From assembly GCA_902482615.1 (NCBI GenBank), contig CABTAA010000070.1, positions 1 to 7,698 on the forward strand: DNA of 7,698 nucleotides, given 5' to 3'. Below the pieces are notes generated by a model. It was not told the origin of the DNA, made no database searches, and worked only from the letters and a program-made list of their open reading frames with translations. The position numbers and the translations under genes were made by a program. Below are positions 6,652 through 7,698 of this stretch, piece after piece; the stretch's first letter is position 1, and the number at the start of each line of letters is the position of its first letter. Source of the DNA: an uncultured Collinsella sp. (lineage in GTDB: Bacteria > Actinomycetota > Coriobacteriia > Coriobacteriales > Coriobacteriaceae).

Positions 6652-6682
6652 ATGCGACAAAGGGACAGCCCCTTTGTCGCAT
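6652..6682. repeat. Perfect 13-bp hairpin between transporter and oxidoreductase genes
   Basis: ATGCGACAAAGGG (6652-6664) and CCCTTTGTCGCAT (6670-6682) form a perfect stem with a 5-nt loop ACAGC. Neither strand has a T-run after the stem, so it is a poor intrinsic terminator. It is better read as an mRNA-stabilising or processing hairpin that sets relative expression of the genes on either side, or as a dispersed palindromic element. It ends 18 nt before the ribosome binding site of the next gene. Confidence 0.75.
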
Positions 6683-6711
6683 TCCACCGCCACCAGTATT
6701 AAGGAGTCGAA

Positions 6712-7698
6712 ATGTCTGAGCTCAATCCCGTCCGCATTGCCGTTATCGGCGCCGGCGCCATGGGCCGCAACCACATCCGCTTTGTCACCGAGGAGCCCGA
6801 GGCCGAGCTCGTCGCCATCGCCGACGCCTTTGAGGGCGCCCGCGCCACGGCCGAGGCCGCCGGCGTGCCGTTTTATACCGATCCCGCCCAGATGATGGAC
6901 GAGGTCAAGCCCGAGGCCGTCATCATCGCCACGCCCAACGACCTACACCTGGGCGTTGCCCGCGAGGCTGTGAAGCGCAACATCGTGCCGTTGGTCGAAA
7001 AGCCGATCTCCAACGACCTGGAGGATGCCCAGGCCTTCGCCGCCGAGGCCGAGACCGCTGGCGTGCCCGTGCTCGTGGGTCAGCACCGTCGCCACAACCC
7101 CTTCGTCAACAAGGCCAAGGAGATCATCGAGTCCGGCGAGCTGGGCAAGCTCACCGTGTCGAGCTTCCACTACATGATCTATAAGAACGACGAGTATTTC
7201 GATGTCGAGTGGCGCCGCAAGAAGGGCGCCGGCCCGATCCTGGTCAACCTGGTGCACGACGTCGACCTGCTCCGCTACCTGCTGGGCGAGCCCGTTGCCG
7301 TCCAGGGCATGCAGTCCAGCGCCGCCCGCGGTTTTGAGACCGAGGACTCCGCCGTGGTCAACGTCCGTTTTGCCGATGGCGCGCTTGCGAGCATGACCAT
7401 CTCCGACGCCACCGCCAGCCCCTGGAACTGGGAGGCAACCGCTCGCGAGGATCCGCAGTACCGCCCCTTCGACGCCGACGCCTACTTTATCGGCGGAACC
7501 TTGGGTGCCCTTTCGCTGCCCCGCCTGCACCAGTTCTCCTACGACGGCGCCTCCAACTGGCACAAGCCGCTGCAGATGGAGATTCCGGCCGTCGACCCGG
7601 CGCTGCCGCACAAGATGCAGCTCAAGCACTTTGTGAAGGTTGTCCGCCGCGAGGTCGAGCCCGTCGTGACCCCCGGCGACAACGTCACGACGCTCACG
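6712..7698 (+). CDS. Gfo/Idh/MocA-family oxidoreductase, 3'-partial
   Basis: The frame is open from ATG 6712 to the window end (329 codons, no stop), so the C-terminus lies beyond. AAGGAG (6701-6706) sits 5 nt before the start, the strongest ribosome binding site in the window. The N-terminal Rossmann domain shows GAGAMG (13-18), Asp38 at the end of strand two (NAD preference), ATPNDLH (73-79) and EKP (96-98) with the family's catalytic Lys97. The C-terminal substrate domain carries GAGPILVNLVHDVDLL with His182 and Asp185. In inositol dehydrogenase an Asp lies four residues before the catalytic His. Here that residue is Val178, followed by Asn179, as in a subgroup with LINLIHDID-like motifs. 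Members oxidise or reduce sugars, inositols and sugar acids. Family length is usually 330-390, so little is missing. It is third in the apparent operon after the SDR and the transporter, suggesting a second redox step on the same substrate. Confidence 0.92.
   Translation, partial: MSELNPVRIAVIGAGAMGRNHIRFVTEEPEAELVAIADAFEGARATAEAAGVPFYTDPAQMMDEVKPEAVIIATPNDLHLGVAREAVKRNIVPLVEKPISNDLEDAQAFAAEAETAGVPVLVGQHRRHNPFVNKAKEIIESGELGKLTVSSFHYMIYKNDEYFDVEWRRKKGAGPILVNLVHDVDLLRYLLGEPVAVQGMQSSAARGFETEDSAVVNVRFADGALASMTISDATASPWNWEATAREDPQYRPFDADAYFIGGTLGALSLPRLHQFSYDGASNWHKPLQMEIPAVDPALPHKMQLKHFVKVVRREVEPVVTPGDNVTTLT

Noticed and set aside
5795..6682. 295-codon minus-strand open frame antisense to the MFS gene
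   Set aside because: The composition is low-complexity (Gly, Asp, His, Glu) and contradicted by the clear 12-helix transporter on the + strand.

Overview
The window looks like chromosomal DNA of a high-GC Gram-positive gut bacterium, most likely a Coriobacteriia member such as Collinsella. This is an inference from the GC-rich third codon positions, the protein styles and the intergenic palindromes; no rRNA or other marker gene is present to prove it.

Layout. (1) Positions 1-1659 hold the 3' part of a multidrug/peptide-type ABC exporter half-transporter on the + strand, whose N-terminus lies upstream of the window. (2) A 533-bp gene-free stretch follows. It contains a strong intrinsic terminator (1784-1821) and then three tandem copies of a 62-nt palindromic repeat (1832-2002). 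(3) A membrane-anchored GGDEF diguanylate cyclase gene (2193-3284, +) has a good ribosome binding site and an intact active-site motif, but an in-frame TGA splits it at codon 114. (4) Convergent to it lies a LysR-type regulator (3328-4206, - strand). (5) Divergent from the regulator is an apparent + strand operon: a short-chain dehydrogenase/reductase (4439-5320), an OFA-type major facilitator transporter (5387-6643) and a Gfo/Idh/MocA oxidoreductase (6712 to beyond the window end). The last gene has no stop in the window and is therefore a 3'-partial.

How the genes fit together. The LysR/SDR/MFS/Gfo-Idh block has the form of a small catabolic island: import or exchange of an organic acid or sugar derivative, followed by two NAD(H)-type oxidoreduction steps, controlled by the divergently transcribed regulator. 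The 232-bp divergent region contains back-to-back candidate promoters, short dyads suitable as operators, and a leader stem-loop in front of the SDR. The substrate cannot be read from the sequence. The ABC exporter and the cyclase appear functionally unrelated to this block.

The points most worth a second look are the in-frame TGA in an otherwise intact cyclase, the 62-nt palindromic array whose neighbouring arms can pair as RNA (with G-U wobbles in one pair), and the uncharacterised SDR-transporter-dehydrogenase operon, both of whose enzymes show substitutions at positions that are normally catalytic. I see no CRISPR, phage, transposase, tRNA or rRNA.
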